Source: Cyanobium sp. CH-040
Lineage (GTDB): Bacteria; Cyanobacteriota; Cyanobacteriia; PCC-6307; Cyanobiaceae
Assembly (NCBI RefSeq): GCF_024346135.1
Contig: NZ_JAGQCJ010000003.1
Coordinates: forward strand, 1 to 64,000
Reading direction: 5' to 3'
DNA: 64,000 nucleotides
Shown: positions 8,310 to 16,092 of the stretch, piece by piece
Layout: every line of letters starts with the position of its first letter
Numbering within the stretch: the first letter of the stretch is position 1
Translations under genes and position numbers: made by a program
The notes under the pieces: generated by a model
What the model saw: only the letters and a program-made list of their open reading frames with translations
Database searches by the model: none
Told to the model about the DNA's origin: nothing

Positions 8310-9842
8310 TCAACTGATCTGGGAGGCAATGCTTTGAGAGGCGATTGCAGCCATTGCGAAAATTGCTGCCTGGGGATTTCCGCTCGGTAGTGTCGGCAGT
8401 ATCGATGCATCAGCAACGAACAGGTTGTCCGTTCCCCGAACCCTGAAACCAGGAGTGCAGGCACTACCATTTGGATCTGCCCCCATTGCACAGGATCCGA
8501 CAGGGTGCCAAACAGTTTGGGCGTATCGTTTGAGAAATGTTGCAGATTCAAGTGAGCCGGGACACAATTCTTGGCTGCAATAGGGTTTTAGTGCAGCTGT
8601 CTTGGCCAGTTCTCGAACCAGTTCAACTCCGCGAACATAAACTTCAAGATCGATGGGGTTGCTCAGATATGCGGGGTCAATGCCGAAGCCATGTTCTACC
8701 GTTGGCCCCAGAGGGTAAACAGATCCTTTACTCAATGGTCTTGCAAGTATAGGCACGAATATGACAGTGTGCTCTGGTGGTGGGGATGGTAAGAACTCTG
8801 GGGGAATAAACCCATCGATTCCAGCCGAGAAGTTAATCTGGAGATCAGCTTCGGGGCGATCGACAAGGCCTGAGCTGGTAAATAGTGCTGCTTCACAGAG
8901 AAACTCTGTGTTCCCCGGATTTACGTTGGACTTGAAGGCAACCATGGCGCGCATGTGATCACTAAGACCGACACCAATGCGACTATTAGGAATGACACAA
9001 GGAATTGATGCCGCCTCAAGCCTGTTTGGATCACCAATTCCAGATGTCATTAGCAATGCAGGTGTTTGAAATGCACCGGCCGCAATGATTACGGTATCGG
9101 CATTTACTTCCCTGCCATCGGCAATGCATACTCTGCCAACACGGTTCCCTTCAAGCACTAGACTACGCACTTCTGCTCCTAGCAGAAGTGTCAGATTTTT
9201 CGGAAGTGGCTCTTGAAGAAAAGCATGAGCCATGCTACACCGCATACCATTTGCTGCAAGGTTTAGCTGCATTAAACCTACAGCGTCCAGTTGCTGCTGA
9301 CCGTTGAAATCATCTCGTCGAAAACCTGCCTGACACGCACCGTCGATAAAGGCAAGGGCTGAGGCACTTGGATTCGGCGTTTGACGGATTGTGATGGGAC
9401 CAGACATTCCTCGTGTAGAAGGAGCGAATCCATCACCAACACAGGCTTCTAGATCGTGATATTGAGCTTGATAGCGGGATGGTGCCCAAGCTGGATGAAG
9501 TCCTGATAGTTGATGCCATTCCTCAACAACTGCAATATCACCATGCACATACATCATTGCGTTAACTGATGTCCCCCCACCTAGAACCTTGCCTTGCATC
9601 AGGGGAATGGTGCGCCCTTCCAGCCCTGGCTGTGGCACACTTTGTAGTGGCCAGTTCGACTCAGGCGCCCAGGTTTGGATGACGCTGGCCAGGCTTGCTT
9701 CTTGGAATGGTGAACGGCGTCCCTCCATGCCAGCTTCTAGCAATGCCACCGCAGCTCCTGAGCATTGCTCGGCAAGACGACGAGCCAAGATACATCCAGC
9801 TCCGCCACCACCAATGATTACAATATCGAAATGATCAGTCAT
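8310..9842 (-). CDS. GMC family FAD-dependent alcohol oxidoreductase
   Basis: 510 residues, the usual length for glucose-methanol-choline oxidoreductases. It has the N-terminal dinucleotide fold IIGGGGAGCILARRLAE with E36 of LLEAG binding the FAD ribose, GMC signature 1 around KVLGGGTSVNAMMYVHGD (about 84-101), signature 2 around GAFQTPALLMTSGIG (about 255-270), and the C-terminal catalytic His-Asn pair in WHPVGS and SGNPQAA. It should oxidise a primary or secondary alcohol; substrate unknown. No signal peptide, so cytoplasmic. Divergent from the repeat-module gene at 10011. Confidence 0.92.
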   Translation of the reverse strand: MTDHFDIVIIGGGGAGCILARRLAEQCSGAAVALLEAGMEGRRSPFQEASLASVIQTWAPESNWPLQSVPQPGLEGRTIPLMQGKVLGGGTSVNAMMYVHGDIAVVEEWHQLSGLHPAWAPSRYQAQYHDLEACVGDGFAPSTRGMSGPITIRQTPNPSASALAFIDGACQAGFRRDDFNGQQQLDAVGLMQLNLAANGMRCSMAHAFLQEPLPKNLTLLLGAEVRSLVLEGNRVGRVCIADGREVNADTVIIAAGAFQTPALLMTSGIGDPNRLEAASIPCVIPNSRIGVGLSDHMRAMVAFKSNVNPGNTEFLCEAALFTSSGLVDRPEADLQINFSAGIDGFIPPEFLPSPPPEHTVIFVPILARPLSKGSVYPLGPTVEHGFGIDPAYLSNPIDLEVYVRGVELVRELAKTAALKPYCSQELCPGSLESATFLKRYAQTVWHPVGSCAMGADPNGSACTPGFRVRGTDNLFVADASILPTLPSGNPQAAIFAMAAIASQSIASQIS

Positions 9843-10010
9843 GACGAGATCTCCTACTTGGTGTACACGTCCATACGTAGGCTAGACGGGCTTCTCACTA
9901 TGGGCAACCCTCGGACACAGAGTCGGCAATGAGCTTGGACCTGACCTCAAGCTGACAAGGCAGCATATGCCGCGACATGTTGCGGAACCTAGAGCAGATC
10001 TGGCATTCTG

Positions 10011-11741
10011 ATGGCAATAGTGGTTACTCTGAACTATACTTCCTTATTATTAGTCTTTCCAAGCGTGTTGAACTTCCCGCTGCTTAACTCCAACCAGTTA
10101 TTTACTACTGGCATTCATACCGTATCGGTTCTTGGCACGCTTCACAATCATCGCAACCGCTGGAATCCTTTCCATATCGAAAATGTGATGCAGCGCGAGG
10201 GGAATTCTCGGGTCTGGATGCGGTGGTTTAATCTGCACTCTAAGGGAGGACGCCATCAAGATGGGATCTATAATCTAAGGTTTATCATCAACTATAATCC
10301 GAGGCGCACTCTTAAGCTGATCGAGTGGAACGTTTCACCCGAGCTCCTAATAGCATCGCTACGCGAGAGTTCCCTAGGTGATACTGGAGGCAACCTCACC
10401 CTGCATGTTCTGCAATCCTGTAGTGTCTGCGTTCGTGTGGACCCAGAAGCGGGTGAAGCCAGCTTTACAAGCGATACACCTGCGTCCCTTTCCCCTATTG
10501 CGCAAGCTGTCAGCTTCCAATTGAATGGCTTTGTATGGGATGACGTTGATATGTTCTTAAAGTTCGATGAGCGTGCTCCTTGCCGATCTTTCAGGCGAGT
10601 AGCTGAGAACTTTTGGGAGTTGGCTGTTCCGTTGCGCCGTGATGGTGGAATAGATTTTCGTCGAGATGGAGTTTATCAGTTTCTCATTTCCTGTAATGGG
10701 GACGAAGATCAAGGACTTTCTGCCTTGAATCGACCCACAACCGCGCATGATCTACACCTCATAGAAGGTAGTGGATTTGGTAGCAGCCATGGGACTGCTC
10801 GTCACTCAGCTCCTACGATCAAAGTAGAAAAGAACTGTTTATATATATTTAGCCTTAAGAAAGAACCCCAAGGTTATCGGCTGTGGATCCGAGACTCCGA
10901 TGGCTACAACGTACCATTTTTAAACCACTCTTCATTGAGTATTCAGTTGCTCGGAACTATTTTTTCTGAGCATGGTTTTGACCCCAGTCACCCTCAAGCG
11001 ACGATGCAGCCTGATGCCAGCGGAATGGCATTCGAAACTTGCTTATCGATTGGCCCAGGAGCATACTCAATTAACTTTGCCATTGCTCACGAGCTATTTC
11101 TTGACACAATGGGCCTTGGGTGTTGGCTGGAGTATGATGGATATGGCCTGCGAGGAATAGCTTGGCACGGTAAACCCAACGAAGTGAATATTGGATTTCA
11201 TGTGCGCAAAGCAGGGCATTATCGCTTTCGCTACGATTGTAGTTGTGATCAATTCACAATTGAACCTGTTGCTCCTGAACACCAGAAGCCTGGCATTCTG
11301 GAGCCCATTTTGGGCATTGAGACACTTTCTTTGGTGGGTAGCTTTGCGCCACCTCTTGAGAGTTGGTCTACTGATTCAGCCAACAACATCATGGCCTGTC
11401 TTGGAGGCTGTCGCTTCGAGAAGCTTGTATATTTAGAGTCCTCTTGTTCCTATGAGTTCAAGTTTGTTGCTAATCGCAGCAATTGGCATATTGTTTTTGC
11501 TGACTATGAGCTAGATGGATACGGGATGTCATATGAGAGCCCCATCAATCCCAGCCCTTTTGATAGTCGGCTATGTGATCTAAGGCGCTATGGCCAGTTG
11601 ACTACCCATGGCAATCCCCCTCCGATTCGCTATCGTCCTAAGCAAACAGGAATGCACCGTTTCTGTGTGGATCTCAACACAGGTGCGTACAGTGTTCAGC
11701 CTGCACTGGCCCCCGTGGGCTGCCCCAGCAGCCCAGAGTAA
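10011..11741 (+). CDS. Unrecognised protein of four repeated beta-rich modules
   Basis: 576 residues, no family recognised with certainty. I see four diverged modules of roughly 115-130 residues (about 34-152, 165-293, 307-419, 436-565). Each opens with a hydrophobic strand plus G (VSVLGT, VSFQLNG, IQLLGT, LSLVGS) and ends with G-x-Y/H-x-F followed by a D/E-rich strand. Modules C and D share a W...Y-x-x-D-G-Y-G core and a Gly-Lys/Asn-Pro segment. The pattern recalls beta-sandwich glycan-binding modules (AMPK/SusE-like), but no catalytic domain is attached. The N-terminus has a weak hydrophobic stretch (about 10-25), not a clear signal peptide; the start is uncertain. It sits between GMC and the ThDP-enzyme run. 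Confidence 0.6.
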   Translation: MAIVVTLNYTSLLLVFPSVLNFPLLNSNQLFTTGIHTVSVLGTLHNHRNRWNPFHIENVMQREGNSRVWMRWFNLHSKGGRHQDGIYNLRFIINYNPRRTLKLIEWNVSPELLIASLRESSLGDTGGNLTLHVLQSCSVCVRVDPEAGEASFTSDTPASLSPIAQAVSFQLNGFVWDDVDMFLKFDERAPCRSFRRVAENFWELAVPLRRDGGIDFRRDGVYQFLISCNGDEDQGLSALNRPTTAHDLHLIEGSGFGSSHGTARHSAPTIKVEKNCLYIFSLKKEPQGYRLWIRDSDGYNVPFLNHSSLSIQLLGTIFSEHGFDPSHPQATMQPDASGMAFETCLSIGPGAYSINFAIAHELFLDTMGLGCWLEYDGYGLRGIAWHGKPNEVNIGFHVRKAGHYRFRYDCSCDQFTIEPVAPEHQKPGILEPILGIETLSLVGSFAPPLESWSTDSANNIMACLGGCRFEKLVYLESSCSYEFKFVANRSNWHIVFADYELDGYGMSYESPINPSPFDSRLCDLRRYGQLTTHGNPPPIRYRPKQTGMHRFCVDLNTGAYSVQPALAPVGCPSSPE

Positions 11742-12083
11742 GGTTCAATCGTAAAGAAATGTATGAGTATGCGCTACTGCCACCAGGCTCTGTTTAAGAA
11801 GAAGCCAGAGGCCCTATTTGGATCCTCATCTCTTGCAAATCTCTTGCAAATCGTCTTGCAAATCGACTCGCCATGTCTTAGGCATCTAGCTCTGACTCTG
11901 ATCTCTAGAATTCGCTCTAAACCTAATTATTGTGCTTGCACTCACTATTTCTACTTAAAGCCAGCAGATCTTGCTTCCCTAGTCGACCCAAAGCGCTGGA
12001 TGTAAGAGCCATCTGTTGAATCTAACAACATGGTTTCCATGTTGTTGCTTAACACTTCTGTCCCTCACGTCCCTCTAGACTCC
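11742..12083. other. Intergenic region with three TCTTGCAAATC repeats
   Basis: This stretch precedes the DJ-1/ThDP/SnoaL/VOC gene run. It carries three near-contiguous copies of the 11-mer TCTTGCAAATC starting at 11831, 11842 and 11854. An 80-codon frame (11763-12005) spans it but resembles nothing and looks spurious. Tandem repeats at this place could be regulator binding sites for the downstream operon. Confidence 0.5.
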
Positions 12084-12941
12084 ATGGCCAAAAAGATTCT
12101 TGTTGTACTCTCTGAATGGGGTTACTGGGGCGAGGAGCTCGTCGGTCCCTATGACGTCCTCAAGGCAGCTGGTTACAGCTTCGACTTCATGACACCCAAG
12201 GGTCGTAAGCCACCTGCCTTACCGCCAAGCATGGATGAGAGCTATATGGACCCACCACTTGGTAAGTGTGTCACCACTTCTCATTTTGCTAGGCGCACAC
12301 AAGAAATCGATGGCTCGGAATTACTAAGCAACCCCATAAGTCTAGAGGATGTCCTGCCACAAATGCCCTATTTCAATAGTGAGAACTTTGGTCATGAGTT
12401 AGAGCGCTTCTATGCTATTCGGGAGGAGTTCTGGAAGCTGTATGTAGATGAATATGATGCGTTATTGTTGCCAGGCGGCAGCGGCCCCATGGTTGACATG
12501 GTCAACAATGAGAGGCTTCACAATCTTATTCTTGGATATCTTGATAGGGATAAGCTTATAGCTGCTGAGTGCTATTGCGTAACTTGTCTCGCCTTCGCCC
12601 GTGACTGGACCGATCGCACAAGCATTATTAACGGCAAGCATGTCACTGGCCATGCTCGTGAGTATGACTACAAGGATGGAACTGGCTTTGCCCAAATGTA
12701 CGGGTATGATAACCAACCGATGAATACCTCGGCCAATTTTGGTCCACCCTTCTATCCTCTCGAATATATTCTAAGAGACGCTGTTGGTCCAACAGGTAAG
12801 TTTCATGGTGGTGTGGGCCACACTCTTTCAACCATTCTTGACTATCCCTTTCTGACGGGTCGCTCAACCCAGGATTCCACTCTTGTTGGGGAATTAATGG
12901 TCAAATGTCTTGAGCAGGGTCTTAAGCGCTATGGCTGGTGA
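12084..12941 (+). CDS. DJ-1/PfpI superfamily (class I glutamine amidotransferase-like) protein
   Basis: 285 residues from ATG 12084, chosen because MAKKILVVLSEWGYWGEEL is the family's first strand; the frame is open back to 12030. The active-site Glu is probably E17/E18. LLLPGGSGPM (about 127-136) is the family's Gly-rich loop, and AAECYCVTCLA (about 160-170) is the nucleophile elbow with C163 as expected nucleophile. The residue after Cys is Tyr rather than the common His, and a second Cys lies two further on, so chemistry may differ from chaperone/glyoxalase members. It is nine bases upstream of the ThDP-enzyme gene, so almost certainly co-transcribed. Possible roles: hydratase, deglycase or hydrolase on the pathway intermediate. 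Confidence 0.85.
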   Translation: MAKKILVVLSEWGYWGEELVGPYDVLKAAGYSFDFMTPKGRKPPALPPSMDESYMDPPLGKCVTTSHFARRTQEIDGSELLSNPISLEDVLPQMPYFNSENFGHELERFYAIREEFWKLYVDEYDALLLPGGSGPMVDMVNNERLHNLILGYLDRDKLIAAECYCVTCLAFARDWTDRTSIINGKHVTGHAREYDYKDGTGFAQMYGYDNQPMNTSANFGPPFYPLEYILRDAVGPTGKFHGGVGHTLSTILDYPFLTGRSTQDSTLVGELMVKCLEQGLKRYGW

Positions 12942-12950
12942 GGCAATTCT

Positions 12951-14672
12951 GTGAAAGGACACGAAGCAATGCTGCGGCAGTTTGTCGCAAGCAACATCAC
13001 CTACATGTTTGGCAATCCAGGAACCGTTGAGCAAGGCTTTCTTGACGCGCTGGGGATGGTGCCAGAAATGCGGTACATCTTGACATTGCAAGAGTCAATC
13101 GCAGTGTTATGTGCGGATGGATATGCTCGGGCGCGGCGAATGCCGGCTCTGGTTCAGATCCATTCAACGCCTGGTCTCGGCAATGCCATAGGCAACCTAT
13201 ATCAGTCCATGCGCGGCAATGCACCGCTTGTGGTTATCGGAGGTGATGCTGGAATCTGTTACCAGGCCATGGATGCACAGATGGCAGGAGACTTGGTGGC
13301 GATGGCAGAGCCGGTCACAAAATGGGCGGCGATGGTCAGTCATCCTTCAAGTCTATTAAGAATGGTGCGCCGAGCTATCAAGATTGCTAGCACTCCGCCC
13401 TGCGGTCCAGTCTATCTTTGTGTCCCTCAAGATATTCTCGATACAGAGGTAGAGGAACCACTTCTCCCTGCACATCAGATCTCTCTAGCTTCACTAGCAC
13501 CCTCGTCGTCCATCCAGGATATTGCTCAAGCCATCTCCAGCTCCCATGATCCGATATTACTCGTAGGCGATGGTGTCGCTTGGAGCGATGCCAACGCAGC
13601 AGTGCAACAACTTGCTGAGCTGATAGGCGCAAGAGTCTATATGGCAGATGGCGGGGAGATCAATTTTCCAGAAGATCATCCATTATTTTTTGGAAGCACT
13701 GGTCATATGTTCGGCCAATCCAGTTTGCCGATAACACGGGATTCTGACTGCATTATTGCTATTGGATGCTATTTGCTTCCTGAAGTGTTTCCGCATTTGG
13801 GCGACATATTCTCGGCTGGAGCAACAGTTATTCACATCGACAGCAACCCTGCCAACATTGCCAAAAACCATAGGGTTGATCTTTCAGTTCTGGGTGATCC
13901 AAAGGGCTTAGTCGGTCAGCTAATCGGGGTATTGCAATCGATGCCGATAGAAGCTCGTGATAGATTCATCCGTCTTCGAGACTCGAACGAGTCGCGGCGA
14001 GCCACTATTGATGACCGTATACAAGAACTTTATGGGCTTAGAGATGAAATCTCTGACAGTGCCTATGATGGCGAGACTGTCTTCATGTCTTCAGGAGCAT
14101 TCTTCTCGCAGCTCTCATCTCAGCTCCCTCCTAACTCCATTATCTTTGATGAAGCACTGACCAATTCCCCTCCAATATCAAAATATCTTCCCGGACGACA
14201 CTTTGGCGACAAGCACTGGACACGAGGAGGGTCCTTAGGTACTGGATTTCCTGGCGCCATTGGAATTAAACTTGCTCACCCTGAACGTGAGGTGATTGGC
14301 ATTTCAGGCGATGGCGGTAGCATGTATACTATCCAAGCGCTGTGGACAGCAGCTCGGCACAATATAGCCGCCAAGTTTGTGGTTTGTCAAAATCGATCCT
14401 ACCGTTTGCTGCAGGCAAATATTCAACAGTTCTGGAACGAACGAAATATAGAACCACACGACTACCCCTTATGCTTTGATCTCTCCAGGCCTGAAATTTC
14501 ATTTGAAGATGCTGCTTCTTCTATGGGTGTAAAGGGTGAACGTGTTTGGAAACCCTCACAGATCAATGCCGCAATTGAGCGAATGCTTAATTCCACTGAG
14601 CCCTATTTGATTAATCTCGTCTTAGAAGGTGACGTGCACCCCGATTTAATTGGTGTCCACTGTGGCCAGTGA
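12951..14672 (+). CDS. Thiamine-diphosphate enzyme, benzoylformate-decarboxylase-like
   Basis: 573 residues with the three-domain ThDP fold. The cofactor-activating Glu is E48 (LTLQESI). The ThDP/Mg motif GDGGS begins at about 453 with its Asn at about 481. Towards benzoylformate decarboxylase it shares FGNPGT at 20-25 (Ser to Thr), the active-site His in QIHSTPGLGNA (H71) and a His in VFPHLGD (H282) close to the second catalytic His. It should therefore decarboxylate or carboligate a 2-keto acid, perhaps aromatic. Substrate is inference. I chose GTG 12951 because alignment of the N-terminal helix needs it and a GAGG lies seven bases upstream; ATG 12969 is the alternative. It sits in a tight run with DJ-1, SnoaL and VOC genes. 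Confidence 0.88.
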   Translation: MKGHEAMLRQFVASNITYMFGNPGTVEQGFLDALGMVPEMRYILTLQESIAVLCADGYARARRMPALVQIHSTPGLGNAIGNLYQSMRGNAPLVVIGGDAGICYQAMDAQMAGDLVAMAEPVTKWAAMVSHPSSLLRMVRRAIKIASTPPCGPVYLCVPQDILDTEVEEPLLPAHQISLASLAPSSSIQDIAQAISSSHDPILLVGDGVAWSDANAAVQQLAELIGARVYMADGGEINFPEDHPLFFGSTGHMFGQSSLPITRDSDCIIAIGCYLLPEVFPHLGDIFSAGATVIHIDSNPANIAKNHRVDLSVLGDPKGLVGQLIGVLQSMPIEARDRFIRLRDSNESRRATIDDRIQELYGLRDEISDSAYDGETVFMSSGAFFSQLSSQLPPNSIIFDEALTNSPPISKYLPGRHFGDKHWTRGGSLGTGFPGAIGIKLAHPEREVIGISGDGGSMYTIQALWTAARHNIAAKFVVCQNRSYRLLQANIQQFWNERNIEPHDYPLCFDLSRPEISFEDAASSMGVKGERVWKPSQINAAIERMLNSTEPYLINLVLEGDVHPDLIGVHCGQ

Positions 14673-14742
14673 TCACCACTCTTGACTCATTGTTCAGCAT
14701 AATTCTTGCTTTTCCGTAACTGCTCTTTGAGAGACTGTCCTC

Positions 14743-15165
14743 ATGTTTACCCATCCTGAAATCTGGTCCTTCGCCAGTGCTTGGTACCAACTTCTTGATA
14801 TACATGCACCACTTGAATGCTTTCGCCCATTGCTGACAGACGACGTTCAGCTTGTATTCCCAGAGGCTACAGTCACAGGCTTTGACGGCTACGCAGAATG
14901 GTACAACAAGGTAGTAAACATCTTCTTTGATGAAGTCCATACTCTTAAGGTGGCTGACATTGAATCTGTTGACGACGATGAATGTACTGTTCATGTAGTT
15001 GTCAACTGGCAGGCCAGCGTATGGGATCCTCCGGCAGCAACAAGCACTCGCTTGATGATGGATGCCGATCAGACTTGGCGCATCAGGCGTCTTGACGACC
15101 GTCTTGTCGTAGTTCAGTATGTTGTAAATGGCATGACCTACATGCCTGGATCATGTAAGCTCTGA
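14743..15165 (+). CDS. SnoaL-like (NTF2 fold) protein 1
   Basis: 140 residues with the cone-shaped NTF2/SnoaL pattern: an N-terminal helix with W-Y-Q-L-L, then LLTDDVQLVFPEATVTGFDGYAEW-type sequence broken by strands, and C-terminal strands ending in W-R-I-R-R-L-D-D-R and VVQYVVNG. The family covers ketosteroid isomerase, polyketide cyclases, dehydratases and hydrolases. Candidate acid/base Asp/Glu residues lie in the pocket (D28-E35, D46-E52), but the chemistry cannot be read. 70 bases after the ThDP gene and 38 bases before the next SnoaL-like gene. Confidence 0.75.
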   Translation: MFTHPEIWSFASAWYQLLDIHAPLECFRPLLTDDVQLVFPEATVTGFDGYAEWYNKVVNIFFDEVHTLKVADIESVDDDECTVHVVVNWQASVWDPPAATSTRLMMDADQTWRIRRLDDRLVVVQYVVNGMTYMPGSCKL

Positions 15166-15203
15166 AACTCGGACTTAATCTCGTACCATTGAATTTGACA
15201 ACA

Positions 15204-15599
15204 ATGAACAATGTACCAGCTACAAAGCTCGGCGATATGTATCGAGAACATATACAATATATCTTGGACAAGGATATTGATGCTTTGCTCGGTCAGTACG
15301 CTGAAGACGCGCTTCTTATTTCTAGTTTTGAGCGCGAACCCAAGTATTTCAGAGGCCAAAAGCAGTTGTCAGAACACTTCAAAGGCATTCTAGGAATTGA
15401 AGGCTTGGAAACAGATATAGCCTTCTGGGCAGAGACTGAAAATCCATGCACTCTCATGATCGTCGAGGCAATTACTCTTCAAACTCCTGATGGTATAGCC
15501 CACATGCGTTTTGCTGATAGCTGGGTTCTTGATGAAGACGGTCGCATCAAGATCCACTTTGCTGGGATGACCCAGTATCCTGACGGAACCGTTGCCTGA
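15204..15599 (+). CDS. SnoaL-like (NTF2 fold) protein 2
   Basis: 131 residues from ATG 15204; a TTG at 15189 is in frame but less likely. The sequence fits the SnoaL-like fold: helix with MYREHIQYILDKDIDALLG, a strand with DALLISSFE, F-R-G-Q-K-Q-L, and a C-terminal DSWVLDEDGRIKIHFAGM. It is clearly diverged from its neighbour, so the two are more likely different enzymes, or a heteromer, than a recent duplication. It ends eight bases before the VOC gene. Confidence 0.75.
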   Translation: MNNVPATKLGDMYREHIQYILDKDIDALLGQYAEDALLISSFEREPKYFRGQKQLSEHFKGILGIEGLETDIAFWAETENPCTLMIVEAITLQTPDGIAHMRFADSWVLDEDGRIKIHFAGMTQYPDGTVA

Positions 15600-15607
15600 G
15601 ATCAATC

Positions 15608-16018
15608 ATGCTCCAAATCATTTCTCAGCTTGCAATCACCTGCAAAGATCAGGAGGCTACAGAGGCTTGGTACTGCAAGAACTTTGGGTTCAGGAGAACC
15701 AGGGTTGCTGTTCTCCCAGGTGGAAAGAAAATCGTTTTCCTGAAGATGTCAGACTGTGCCTTCTATCTTGAACTCTTCCAGGCAGAAGAAGAACTTCCTA
15801 TTCCAGAGGCTATGAATGACGGATATACCTTCCCTGGCTTCCGTCACTTGGCTTTTAAAGTTAACGATGTAGATCAGAAGTTGTCCGAAATCGCAGATGT
15901 CGAAATTACGCTCGGCCCTCTGAACTTCGATGACTACATTCCTGGATGGCGCACCGTCTGGATTCGAGATCCGGATGGCCGGATCATTGAAATAAGTCAC
16001 GGATTTCAAGATGAGTAA
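15608..16018 (+). CDS. VOC (glyoxalase/dioxygenase fold) protein
   Basis: 136 residues with two beta-alpha-beta-beta-beta half-modules: ISQLAITCKDQEATEAWYCKN at the start and FRHLAFKVNDVDQKLSEI in the middle, ending in the classic W-I-R-D-P-D-G-R-I-I-E-I-S. Candidate metal ligands are the His in FRHLAF and the Glu in IIEIS, with a third less clear. The family includes glyoxalase I, epimerases and extradiol dioxygenases; reaction unknown. Last gene of the compact run that begins with DJ-1. Confidence 0.85.
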   Translation: MLQIISQLAITCKDQEATEAWYCKNFGFRRTRVAVLPGGKKIVFLKMSDCAFYLELFQAEEELPIPEAMNDGYTFPGFRHLAFKVNDVDQKLSEIADVEITLGPLNFDDYIPGWRTVWIRDPDGRIIEISHGFQDE

Positions 16019-16058
16019 GTGCCTTTCTGTAATCGATACCACGTCTAACTGCGCAGGT

Positions 16059-16078
16059 GTCTTGTAGATCTGCAAGAC
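16059..16078. terminator. Near-perfect palindrome between convergent genes
   Basis: GTCTTGTAGATCTGCAAGAC is a 20-base palindrome with one G-T mismatch pair. It lies between the VOC gene (+) and the GAF-SpoIIE gene (-), flanked by an inverted pair CTGCGCAGG/CCTGCGCAG (16049 and 16102). A bidirectional termination hairpin is the simplest reading, though neither strand shows a long T-run. Confidence 0.4.
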
Positions 16079-16092
16079 CCATGACACTGAAG

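Noticed and set aside
11763-12005. 80-codon plus-strand frame before the DJ-1 gene
   Set aside because: No family resemblance, crosses the repeated TCTTGCAAATC motifs, and no convincing ribosome site.
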